Of a stretch of DNA of 9,489 nt, positions 1-6,202 are shown in pieces (position 1 is the stretch's first letter; the number at the start of each line of letters is the position of its first letter). Both the position numbers and the translations under genes were made by a program. The notes under the pieces were generated by a model. It had not been told where the DNA came from. It was given only the letters and a program-made list of their open reading frames with translations, and did no database searches. The stretch is from Rickettsiaceae bacterium 4572_127 (GTDB lineage Bacteria; Pseudomonadota; Alphaproteobacteria; Rs-D84; NBLK01). The stretch spans positions 1-9,489 of the forward strand of contig NBLK01000030.1 of NCBI GenBank assembly GCA_002084505.1. Reading direction: 5' to 3'.

Positions 1-26
1 ATGAGTCGCTCTCATTCAATGTAGAT

Positions 27-42
27 GAAAGACCGGTCTTTC
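27..42. promoter_or_regulatory. Perfect 16-bp palindrome upstream of the methyltransferase operon
   Basis: GAAAGACCGGTCTTTC is its own reverse complement over all 16 bases, with no central spacer. It lies 25 nt before the ATG at 68 and is followed by an AGGAG ribosome binding site (56-60), not a T-run, so it is not a normal intrinsic terminator. A dimeric repressor operator controlling the small ORF and methyltransferase is the simplest reading. Phage-type modification genes are often autoregulated, but no regulator gene is visible. A hairpin in the leader RNA that limits translation is an alternative. Confidence 0.4.
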
Positions 43-67
43 TCCACCAACTCACAGGAGAAAGAAA

Positions 68-256
68 ATGAGTAATGCAATTAAAAATAACTGTGTATTA
101 GACAGCACAGTAAAATTAAAAAGTCTAAATGAGCTATACGAAAATAAACTGACAGATGCGGAGTTATGTGAAGCATCAGCCAATTTGATGGATTTTTTCA
201 ATGTCTTGATTGAAATCAAGCAAGACCAAATGAAAAAAGGAGGTGCAGTATGTTAA
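68..256 (+). CDS. Small hypothetical protein (62 aa) coupled to the ParB-methyltransferase
   Basis: I do not recognise this protein. It is 62 aa, charged and probably helical, with no signal peptide, membrane segment or Cys pairs. Its centre (LTDAELCEASANLMDFF) looks like a short amphipathic helical segment. The start at 68 is supported by AGGAG at 56-60, seven bases upstream. Its last 7 nt overlap the start of the methyltransferase gene, and it carries that gene's ribosome binding site (AAGGAGGTG, 237-245), so the two are probably translationally coupled. Small ORFs of this kind often precede ParB-domain methyltransferases in phage and mobile elements. A regulatory or accessory role is inferred from position only. 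Confidence 0.75.
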   Translation: MSNAIKNNCVLDSTVKLKSLNELYENKLTDAELCEASANLMDFFNVLIEIKQDQMKKGGAVC

Positions 257-1554
257 AAAATATATTGATCTCTGATATTAAAGTTGGAACACGATTTAGA
301 AAGCATTTTGGCGATGTTGATAGTTTAGCCGAGAGCCTAAATGAGGAAGGATTATTGCAACCTATTGCAGTAAGTCCTTCAAACGAGTTAGTTTGTGGAT
401 TACTAAGATTAAAAGCTGCCAAAAAACTTGGTTGGAAAGAAATCACAGCAGTTGAAACAAAATGCTGTTATGGAGAATTTGTAGAAAATACCCTTCGTAA
501 GGATTTTGAAATAGACGAATTAGTTGCAATAGCCGAGGATGTTTTTAAGAAATATACCAACAAAGGGCAAAGAACGGATCTACTTATGCACGACGATACA
601 CAGGTGATTCCAAAAGGTTCAAAACGAAATTATGCTGCAAAGCAAGTCGGTTTTAGAAGTAGGAATGCACTAAATATGGCCAAAAAGATTCTAAATAACA
701 AAAATGCTCGTTTGATTGAAAACTATAAGAAGGGAAACATTTCACTAACTGCTGCTTGTAAAATTGCGGAATTAGATGAAAAAGAGCAAGGCAATTTTGA
801 TGAAGTTCTTAAAAGTGAAAACAGGATTGGGCGAAAAGTGGAAAAGCTGGTTAAGGAAATTAAGAATAAAAAACAAGCAGAAAAGATTTCTAAGATCGTT
901 TCAAAACTTCCTCCTGTATCTGATAGATACGAGCTTTATAACGAAGATTGTTTGAATGCCTTAAAGACTTTAAAGCCTGGAAGTGTGAATGTTGTTATAA
1001 GTGATCCTCCATATGATAAGCCTAATTTAGCTTGTTATTCAACTTTTGGAAAGGTTTGTAATCATGTCCTAAAAGATGGAGGTTTGGTTATATGTTCTAC
1101 TAATCATGCTTTTATAGGTGATCATATAAAACGAATGGAGGCAGAAGGCTTTAAGCAACTATGGGTCGTTTCAGTTAATTTCAAAGGTAATAATCCAACT
1201 CATAGTGTAGCTCATAAGAATTTATTATGTGGCTGGCGACCTTGGTTGGTTTTTGTAAAAGGAACTAGAATTGATAGATTTGAAAAAACTATTTGTGATG
1301 TCATGGATGTAAAAAGAGAAAAAAATAATAAAGAGTTTTTTGAATGGCAACAACCAGTGCCAATGATGGAAGATTTTGTTAAAAGATTTTCAGAAAAAGG
1401 AGACATCATTCTTGATCCTTTTATGGGAACTGGCTCCACTGGTATCGCAGCATTAAATTTGGATAGGAAGTTTATTGGGTATGAAATGGACACAGAAAAC
1501 AACCGCTTCAATGTAGCAAAACATAGAATAGCAACCGAAGTTAAAAAGAAATAA
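250..1554 (+). CDS. ParB-like N-terminal domain / beta-class DNA methyltransferase fusion (orphan, phage type)
   Basis: A 434-aa protein. Residues about 1-75 form a ParB/sulfiredoxin-like domain (conserved stretch LAESLNEEGLLQPIAV, then a GLLRLKAAKKLGW box). Residues about 80-220 are a linker with a helix-turn-helix-like stretch near 165-180. Residues about 225-434 are an S-adenosylmethionine-dependent DNA amino-methyltransferase. The catalytic motif IV, DPPY, is at 252-255 and the AdoMet motif I, DPFMGTGSTG, begins at 389. IV before I is the beta-class order, and DPPY favours N6-adenine methylation, although N4-cytosine cannot be excluded. No restriction nuclease domain is present and a terminator separates it from the restriction gene at 1709, so it looks like a solitary phage- or plasmid-type methylase. 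The ParB domain here is a DNA-binding or NTP-binding module, not evidence of partitioning. The start is supported by AGGAGG at 238-243, and a strong terminator follows the TAA. Confidence 0.9.
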   Translation: MLKNILISDIKVGTRFRKHFGDVDSLAESLNEEGLLQPIAVSPSNELVCGLLRLKAAKKLGWKEITAVETKCCYGEFVENTLRKDFEIDELVAIAEDVFKKYTNKGQRTDLLMHDDTQVIPKGSKRNYAAKQVGFRSRNALNMAKKILNNKNARLIENYKKGNISLTAACKIAELDEKEQGNFDEVLKSENRIGRKVEKLVKEIKNKKQAEKISKIVSKLPPVSDRYELYNEDCLNALKTLKPGSVNVVISDPPYDKPNLACYSTFGKVCNHVLKDGGLVICSTNHAFIGDHIKRMEAEGFKQLWVVSVNFKGNNPTHSVAHKNLLCGWRPWLVFVKGTRIDRFEKTICDVMDVKREKNNKEFFEWQQPVPMMEDFVKRFSEKGDIILDPFMGTGSTGIAALNLDRKFIGYEMDTENNRFNVAKHRIATEVKKK

Positions 1555-1613
1555 CCTATGCACCGCCGTGCATATGTTAAAAATCCCCTTGATTCTTTCA
1601 GGGGGATTTTTTT
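1553..1613 (+). repeat. Left copy of ~57-bp inverted repeat unit (GC-looped hairpin plus terminator)
   Basis: Directly after the methyltransferase stop lies TATGCAC-CGCC-GTGCATA (1557-1574). It is a 7-bp perfect stem with a GC loop, extendable by one mismatch to AAC/GTT at its feet. It is followed by GTTAAAAA and then the hairpin of the terminator at 1583-1613. The whole unit recurs in reverse orientation at 8603-8660, with one base changed in the stem, one change between hairpins, a 3-nt length difference in the A-run and a few changes in the second hairpin. Either these are two copies of a dispersed genomic repeat or they mark the ends of a ~7-kb segment. Confidence 0.75.
1583..1613 (+). 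terminator. Intrinsic terminator after the methyltransferase gene
   Basis: ATCCCCTTGA pairs with TCAGGGGGAT (10 bp with one G-U) around a TTCTT loop, followed by seven T (1607-1613). The A-run on the left (1579-1583) makes it potentially bidirectional. It should isolate the methyltransferase operon from the restriction operon downstream. Confidence 0.85.
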
Positions 1614-1640
1614 CAATATGATTTATAACTCACTAATATC

Positions 1641-1668
1641 TGCTGGTTATTTCATTGATTTTTATAAT
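1641..1668 (+). promoter_or_regulatory. Candidate promoter for the restriction operon
   Basis: A perfect TATAAT -10 hexamer at 1663-1668 lies 40 nt upstream of the chosen ATG at 1709. The -35 region is weak (around TGCTGG, 1641-1646, spacing 16). It is the best -10 between the terminator ending at 1613 and the gene, but AT-rich DNA makes chance matches common. Confidence 0.4.
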
Positions 1669-1708
1669 GTCTTTTGATATGCTGATTTTATTGAAAACAA
1701 GGAATAAA

Positions 1709-4540
1709 ATGCCAGCACCGAAAAGAATCATAGATTTAGTTAATAGTTTCAAAGAAAACCTAGCCGAATACAAAAGCTCAAAATACAACGAAACACAAGT
1801 TCGTCAGCAATTCATAGACCCGTTTTTTGAAGAACTAGGCTGGGATGTTGGAAATAAGGAAAATCTTCCTGAGGCATTTCGTGAGGTTATGTTGGAAGAC
1901 AGTCTGAAAATTGAAGGTCGCACAAAAGCCCCTGATTATGCCTTTCGTTTGAACGGTCAGCGGATATTTTTCGTAGAGGCAAAAAAGCCTGCGGTTCATT
2001 TAGAAATTGATAAAAAACCTGCATTTCAAGTTCGTCGTTATGGTTGGTCAGCTGGATTAAATGTCTGTCTTTTGACTGATTTTGAGGAGTTCGTAGTTTT
2101 TGATACTCGGATTAAACCGAACATAAAAGATAAAGCCTCGGTCAGCCGAATTCAAATGTATCGCTTTACAGATTACATAGAAAAATGGGATGAAATCTAT
2201 AATCTTTTTTCTAAACAAGCGATTATTAATAACTCGTTGGCGAAGTTGGTTCAGTCCAGAAAAACGAGGGGGATTCAAAAAATTGACGATGACTTTTTGA
2301 AGCAAATGGAAAAGTGGCGAGAGGTTTTAGCAAAAGAAATTCGGTTTAAAAACAAAGCCATTATTACGACGGAGAAAGATTTGAATTTTGCAGTTCAATC
2401 AACGATCGATAGGATTTTATTTCTGCGAATTGCCGAAGATAATAATATGGAGGAAAAAGGAAATCTGCAACGAATGGCGGGGAGCAAAGGCGGATATAAA
2501 ACCTTTATGCAGTTCTGTCGTTCTAATGCCGATGTGAAATATAACTCGGGATTGTTTCACTTTGCGGATAAACGAGAGGGAAATTTCGTAGATACAATTA
2601 CTCCGAAAATTGAAATCGGCGATCGGACATTTAAGAAAATTATAGACGATTTATACTATCCGAATCCGTATGCTTTTGATGCGATAGAAAATGATATTTT
2701 GGGTTCTGTTTATGAGCAATTTTTGGGTAAAGTTATAAAACTTTCCAATGGAAAAGTAGAAGAAAAACCTGAGGTTCGTAAGGCGGGCGGAGTGTATTAT
2801 ACTCCGAAATATATCGTTGATTATATAGTTAAAAATACGATTGGAGAATGGCTAAAAGGCAAGACTCCCAAGCAGGCGGAAAAACTAACCGTGTGTGATC
2901 CAGCCTGTGGTTCGGGGTCGTTTTTGTCAGTCGCATATAAGTTTTTGCTGGATTGGAATCTGAAAGAATATCTCAAAGATACGAAGAAATATAAGAAGAA
3001 ATTAGTTCAAACAAGTGCGAATAATTTCCGTCTTTCACTAGAAGAAAAAAAGACGATTTTGACGAATAATATCTATGGAGTTGATATAGATCATCAAGCG
3101 GTTGAAGTGGCTAAATTGTCATTGCTGTTGAAAGTTTTGGAGGGAGAAAGTGGAGCATCTATAAAAGGAAATTCCAAACATATTTTGCCTGATTTAAGTA
3201 GTAATATCAAATGCGGAAATTCACTTATTGGAACAGATTTTTATGCCGAACAAGAATTGTCCTTTGAAGAAAAAGAGAAAGTAAATTGCTTTGATTGGAA
3301 AACTGAATTCCCACATATCTTCAAACCTGTCATTCCTACGAAGGCAGGAATCTCACCGCAAAAAGAAACTTCAGGATTCGATTGTGTCATCGGAAACCCT
3401 CCTTATGTTACGACTAAATATGGAAAAATTGCAAAAACAACAAAGGATTACTACTCTACTTTCTATGAAACATCTTATGATAAAATTGATTTATATATCC
3501 TTTTTATTGAAAAATCAATTAAGCTTGTAAAAACTCAAGGTTTAGTAAGTTTTATAACCCCATGGAATTTTATGGGAAATTTCTACTCTTTTAAGATTAG
3601 AAAATTTCTTTTAGATAATACAAAAATAAAAGTATTAAATAAATTACCTCCAAATGTTTTCGTAGGAGCAATTGTAGATAATGTTATTTTTGTTTTAGAA
3701 AAAAATAGCAATAATAACAATAATAAGATTATATTAGATAATATGAAAAATAAAAAAACATTTCAAATAAATCAAAATGATTTTTTAAAAAACGATAAAT
3801 TTGTTTTTTCAATTTCAACAAACAAAGAAGCAAAAAAAATACTAGAAAAAATGAACTATTTATCAGTTGAACTAGGACAGCTCGCCATTAATTATATTGG
3901 TATAATGACGGGAAACCAAAAAACAATGATCTCAACAACTCCTTGTTTTAAGAATAGCAAACCTGTTTTATCAGGAAGAGAAATTTTTAAGTGGGGATAT
4001 GCAAGTAAAGGAAATTTTGTTAATTTTGATAAATCTAAAATACATAGCAATGATAATGAAAAAATTTACCTTGCTTCTAAAAAAATACTACTCAGAAAAA
4101 CAGGAAAATCTTTTGTTGCCTGCTTAGATACAAAACAATTTTTTACAATTCAATCTTTATACAATATCGTTTTAAAGGAAAAAAGGTATAACGAAGAATT
4201 TATACTTGGATTGTTAAACTCAAAGCTTTTTACATACATTTACAATCAATTCTTTATTACAAATCCTGAGGTTTTTCCTTACATAAAAAGAAGGAATTTA
4301 GATAAACTCCCAATCCCAAAATTAGATTTATCTAAAAAGGGAGACAAGGAAAATCACGATAAAATGGTGAAACTAGTAGAACAAATGCTAGCACTAAAAA
4401 AACAAGAGCAAACAATCTCTCCAACTCAAAAACAAACCGTCCAACGAGAAATAAAAGCAATAGATAATCAAATTGATCAGCTCACATATAAACTCTATAA
4501 CCTCACCGAATCAGAAATTAAAATTGTGGAGACTGAATAA
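1709..4540 (+). CDS. Type IIG (Eco57I-like) restriction-modification enzyme, single polypeptide
   Basis: A 943-aa single-chain restriction endonuclease and DNA adenine methyltransferase. The N-terminal nuclease domain shows the PD-(D/E)XK pattern, with D76 (in APDYAF) and E90-A-K92. A helical connector follows. The gamma-class methyltransferase has motif I DPACGSGS beginning at D397 and motif IV NPPY at 563-566. The C-terminal half is a TaqI/Eco57I-like target-recognition domain, ending in a coiled region (from M893) typical of the family (IDNQIDQLTYKLYNLTESE). Length fits the family (about 900-1100 aa). The start at 1709 (MPAPKRIIDLV) is preferred because AAGGAA lies just upstream and homologues begin this way; an upstream in-frame Met at 1655 lacks a clear ribosome binding site. 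Oddities: a REP-like palindrome is translated in frame near residues 541-548, and GC content drops sharply after about 3420. The next gene overlaps by TAATG. Confidence 0.92.
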   Translation: MPAPKRIIDLVNSFKENLAEYKSSKYNETQVRQQFIDPFFEELGWDVGNKENLPEAFREVMLEDSLKIEGRTKAPDYAFRLNGQRIFFVEAKKPAVHLEIDKKPAFQVRRYGWSAGLNVCLLTDFEEFVVFDTRIKPNIKDKASVSRIQMYRFTDYIEKWDEIYNLFSKQAIINNSLAKLVQSRKTRGIQKIDDDFLKQMEKWREVLAKEIRFKNKAIITTEKDLNFAVQSTIDRILFLRIAEDNNMEEKGNLQRMAGSKGGYKTFMQFCRSNADVKYNSGLFHFADKREGNFVDTITPKIEIGDRTFKKIIDDLYYPNPYAFDAIENDILGSVYEQFLGKVIKLSNGKVEEKPEVRKAGGVYYTPKYIVDYIVKNTIGEWLKGKTPKQAEKLTVCDPACGSGSFLSVAYKFLLDWNLKEYLKDTKKYKKKLVQTSANNFRLSLEEKKTILTNNIYGVDIDHQAVEVAKLSLLLKVLEGESGASIKGNSKHILPDLSSNIKCGNSLIGTDFYAEQELSFEEKEKVNCFDWKTEFPHIFKPVIPTKAGISPQKETSGFDCVIGNPPYVTTKYGKIAKTTKDYYSTFYETSYDKIDLYILFIEKSIKLVKTQGLVSFITPWNFMGNFYSFKIRKFLLDNTKIKVLNKLPPNVFVGAIVDNVIFVLEKNSNNNNNKIILDNMKNKKTFQINQNDFLKNDKFVFSISTNKEAKKILEKMNYLSVELGQLAINYIGIMTGNQKTMISTTPCFKNSKPVLSGREIFKWGYASKGNFVNFDKSKIHSNDNEKIYLASKKILLRKTGKSFVACLDTKQFFTIQSLYNIVLKEKRYNEEFILGLLNSKLFTYIYNQFFITNPEVFPYIKRRNLDKLPIPKLDLSKKGDKENHDKMVKLVEQMLALKKQEQTISPTQKQTVQREIKAIDNQIDQLTYKLYNLTESEIKIVETE
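3329..3355. repeat. REP/dRS3-like palindromic element inserted in frame in the restriction gene
   Basis: ATTCCTAC (3332-3339) and GCAGGAAT (3344-3351) form an 8-bp hairpin with one mismatch and a GAAG loop, within GTCATTCC...GGAATCTCA. The layout ATTCCT-N8-AGGAAT resembles the neisserial dRS3 plan (ATTCCC-N8-GGGAAT) and the widespread repeats that translate as VIPAKAGI or SFLRRQES. Here frame 1 reads VIPTKAGI (residues 541-548) and another frame reads SFLRRQESH. It lies 44 nt before the NPPY codons, where homologues usually run directly from an FP..F stretch into GFD.VIGNPPY, so it appears to be an insertion that kept the frame. Confidence 0.7.
4385..4540 (+). repeat. Direct repeat copy 1: 3' tail of the type IIG gene
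   Basis: The last 156 nt of the restriction gene (residues 893-943 plus stop) recur at 5128-5283. By hand alignment 130 of 156 bases match, and 45 of 51 residues. It contains a GGAGA ribosome binding site (4528-4532) and ends in TAATG, so it supplies the translation start signal of whatever follows it. Confidence 0.9.
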
Positions 4541-5127
4541 TGAGTAATTTAATTAATCCTATTTTAACAGACATATTAGGTGTCTTTGGTATACCAATAA
4601 ATACACTTCAAACTGTTTGGAATAACATTCAAGAAAAAAGAAAAAAGATTGCTCTTGATATTTTGTTTAAAGAAATTCGGGATGGAAGTTTTTCTAATGT
4701 TGATAAAGATGAAATTGTTAGCATTATCGCAAGATACTTAAGAGATGCTACAGAAGGAGTTGCTAAAAATAATTTAAAACTAATGGCTCAGCTTATTAAT
4801 GGAATGGCAATCAAAGAACAACTTAAAGCTCCTAGTTTTTTAAAATATGCGGATATACTTTCAACATTAACAGAGAGTGAAATAAAAATCTTAGTTAAAA
4901 TGAAAAACAATGAATCGGTTGAAGAGTTTGAAGATATACAGCAGGCTCTGTTGAGGACAGGGCTAGTTATGCTGAAAATTGAATATGATGGGACAACAAC
5001 TTGTGGTGGTTTTGAAAATACAGGCACAGACAACTTTTATTCTTTAACTAAATTAATGTATGAGATTTTTTATTACACAAGATTCTTTGATAAAAAAACA
5101 TCAATAAAGAATGAGATAGGTGAGTAA
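4540..5127 (+). CDS. Hypothetical protein (195 aa), cassette-like accessory gene of the restriction operon
   Basis: I do not recognise a family with confidence. The protein is soluble, with no signal peptide or membrane helix. Residues about 1-110 look mostly helical, with a basic EKRKKIALDILFKEIR stretch near 30-47. Residues about 108-165 (LTESEIKILVKMKN onward) could be a winged-helix-like unit, and the C-terminus is aromatic-rich (IFYYTRFF). The ATG shares one base with the preceding stop (TAATG), indicating translational coupling to the restriction enzyme. The gene is flanked by two copies of the restriction gene's 156-bp tail, so it appears to be an inserted or exchangeable cassette. Base composition (about 27% GC in 4681-4740) matches the AT-rich second half of the restriction gene. 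A regulator, specificity helper or independent defence protein are all possible. Confidence 0.8.
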   Translation: MSNLINPILTDILGVFGIPINTLQTVWNNIQEKRKKIALDILFKEIRDGSFSNVDKDEIVSIIARYLRDATEGVAKNNLKLMAQLINGMAIKEQLKAPSFLKYADILSTLTESEIKILVKMKNNESVEEFEDIQQALLRTGLVMLKIEYDGTTTCGGFENTGTDNFYSLTKLMYEIFYYTRFFDKKTSIKNEIGE

Positions 5128-5283
5128 ATGCTAGCACTAAAAAAACAAGAGCAAACAATCTCTCCAACACAAAAACAAACTATTCAACGAGAAATAAAAG
5201 CAATAGATAATCACATTGACTCACTCACCTACAAGTTGTATAATTTGACTAATGAAGAAATAAAAATTGTGGAGGACGAATAA
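5128..5283 (+). pseudogene. Duplicated C-terminal fragment of a type IIG restriction enzyme (51-codon open frame; direct repeat copy 2)
   Basis: This 51-codon frame repeats the C-terminal 51 residues of the restriction enzyme encoded at 4385-4540, with changes V19I, Q29H, Q32S, E42N, S43E and T50D. The first 84 nt differ at 4 positions and the last 72 nt at 22, most of the latter synonymous. That is not how a neutrally decaying copy behaves, and suggests the 3' part came from a functional related gene. The ATG directly follows the previous stop (TAAATG), with AGGTGA at 5117-5122 as a possible ribosome binding site, so it may be translated. It carries GGAGG (5271-5275) and the TAATG that start the next gene. 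It is probably a recombination remnant kept for those signals, not an independent functional gene. Confidence 0.75.
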
Positions 5284-6125
5284 TGAATTATAAAAATTTG
5301 TTTTCAGTTCATTTAAATTACATAAAATATCTTTTAGAAAAGTCATATATCCTTCATCAGGATATGAAAAATCCAAAAGAATCAGGTAGTTTTGTAGAAG
5401 AAGAGATTAGAGAATTTATTCAACAACTTATTCCAGCTAGATTTAAAGTCACACATGGATATATTGTTTCTGCTAAGAATCAAGAAGATGAGCCAATAAT
5501 TTCTCCTCAAATTGATCTTATGATAGTTGATAGAATGTCTTCAAGTTCTTTATTTACATTAGGGAAAAAGAATGGAATGGAAGTAGTTCCAAAAGAATCT
5601 GTTGCTGCAATTTTTGAAATAAAAAGAACATTAAAAACAAGTCTTCAAAAAGCTTTAAGCCACATAGAAAAAATATCAAATGTGTTGGAAATAAAAAAGA
5701 ATGATAATGATAGATATGTCATAGGTGGAATGCAATTTGGAAATGGATTAACTGGTGGATTTTGTTCAAATCCATTGTTTGGTATTTTGGGACTTTCTTA
5801 TGAGCAAAATAAAGCAGATGAAATAACCAATAAAAAATCCAATAAAAATGAATTGGAAATTATAACTAAATTAAATACAGAAGGATTAGATATAAATTTA
5901 GTTGCAACTTTCTCTGGAATTTTAGTAACACTGAAAAACATAGAAACAAATTTACTAGATACTGGGAATCCTTTTCCTGAAAATCCAATTTGGGCTTTTA
6001 TAAATACTTCAAAATATGAAACTAGTATCGCTAGAATTTTTGGTTATTTAATTGGTTACTTAAACTCTTGGAATTCAAAACCAATAAATATAAATAATTA
6101 TTTTTTCAATAACTATATCAAATAA
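5283..6125 (+). CDS. PD-(D/E)XK nuclease-like protein, DUF6602-like
   Basis: A 280-aa protein with a pattern I associate with the DUF6602 family of defence-linked, restriction-endonuclease-fold proteins. It shows a helical N-terminus with E39-E40-E41 in FVEEEIR, then IPARFKVTHGYIV (50-62), then Q76-I-D78 LMIVD, then VPKESVAAIFEIKR with E112-x-K114. D78 and E112/K114 make a plausible PD-(D/E)XK catalytic set, so DNA cleavage is inferred. The C-terminal half (about 140-280) has no recognisable motif. The start is supported by GGAGG at 5271-5275, and TAATG overlaps the preceding fragment. It is the last gene of the restriction operon and converges with the recombinase gene. Its position suggests an accessory or separate defence nuclease. 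The fold is fairly sure, the exact family name less so. Confidence 0.75.
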   Translation: MNYKNLFSVHLNYIKYLLEKSYILHQDMKNPKESGSFVEEEIREFIQQLIPARFKVTHGYIVSAKNQEDEPIISPQIDLMIVDRMSSSSLFTLGKKNGMEVVPKESVAAIFEIKRTLKTSLQKALSHIEKISNVLEIKKNDNDRYVIGGMQFGNGLTGGFCSNPLFGILGLSYEQNKADEITNKKSNKNELEIITKLNTEGLDINLVATFSGILVTLKNIETNLLDTGNPFPENPIWAFINTSKYETSIARIFGYLIGYLNSWNSKPININNYFFNNYIK

Positions 6126-6188
6126 AATAAATGTAAAATTGATTCTTCAATTCTAAAAGATAAATCTTTACAGCTATTTTTTTACTTG

Positions 6189-6202
6189 TGTATAATTATA
6201 CA
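6189..6202. other. 14-bp perfect palindrome in the convergent intergenic gap
   Basis: TGTATAATTATACA overlaps the stop codon of the minus-strand recombinase. The short gap between the two converging genes also holds AATTGA-TTCT-TCAATT (6137-6152) and an AAAGAT/ATCTTT repeat near 6156-6170, followed by T-rich sequence. These may together act as a weak bidirectional terminator, or the 14-mer may be a protein-binding site. Short palindromes are expected by chance in such AT-rich DNA. Confidence 0.25.

Noticed and set aside
250..470. ParB partition protein
   Set aside because: Only the N-terminal ParB/Srx-like domain is present, fused to a methyltransferase; there is no ParA gene or parS cluster.
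1557..1574. Integron attC-like site (hairpin with AAC and GTT at its feet)
   Set aside because: The left copy has AAC...GTT flanks, but RYYYAAC and GTTRRRY cores are not satisfied, the stem has no extrahelical bases, and the right copy lacks the AAC foot. The enclosed 7 kb is not a gene-cassette array.
1655..1708. N-terminal extension of the restriction enzyme from the Met at 1655
   Set aside because: The extra 18 residues are hydrophobic and unlike the family, overlap the probable -10 region, and lack a ribosome binding site; AAGGAA before 1709 and the homologous MPAPKRI-type start fit better.
3291..3530. Alternative-frame 79-aa ORF reading SFLRRQESH
   Set aside because: It lies wholly inside the restriction gene in another frame, and its recognisable peptide comes from translating the REP-like palindrome. 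It is a useful sign of the repeat, not a gene.
5128..5283. Independent small gene such as an antitoxin
   Set aside because: It matches the restriction enzyme C-terminus at 45 of 51 residues with the same stop and junction, so it is a duplicated tail.
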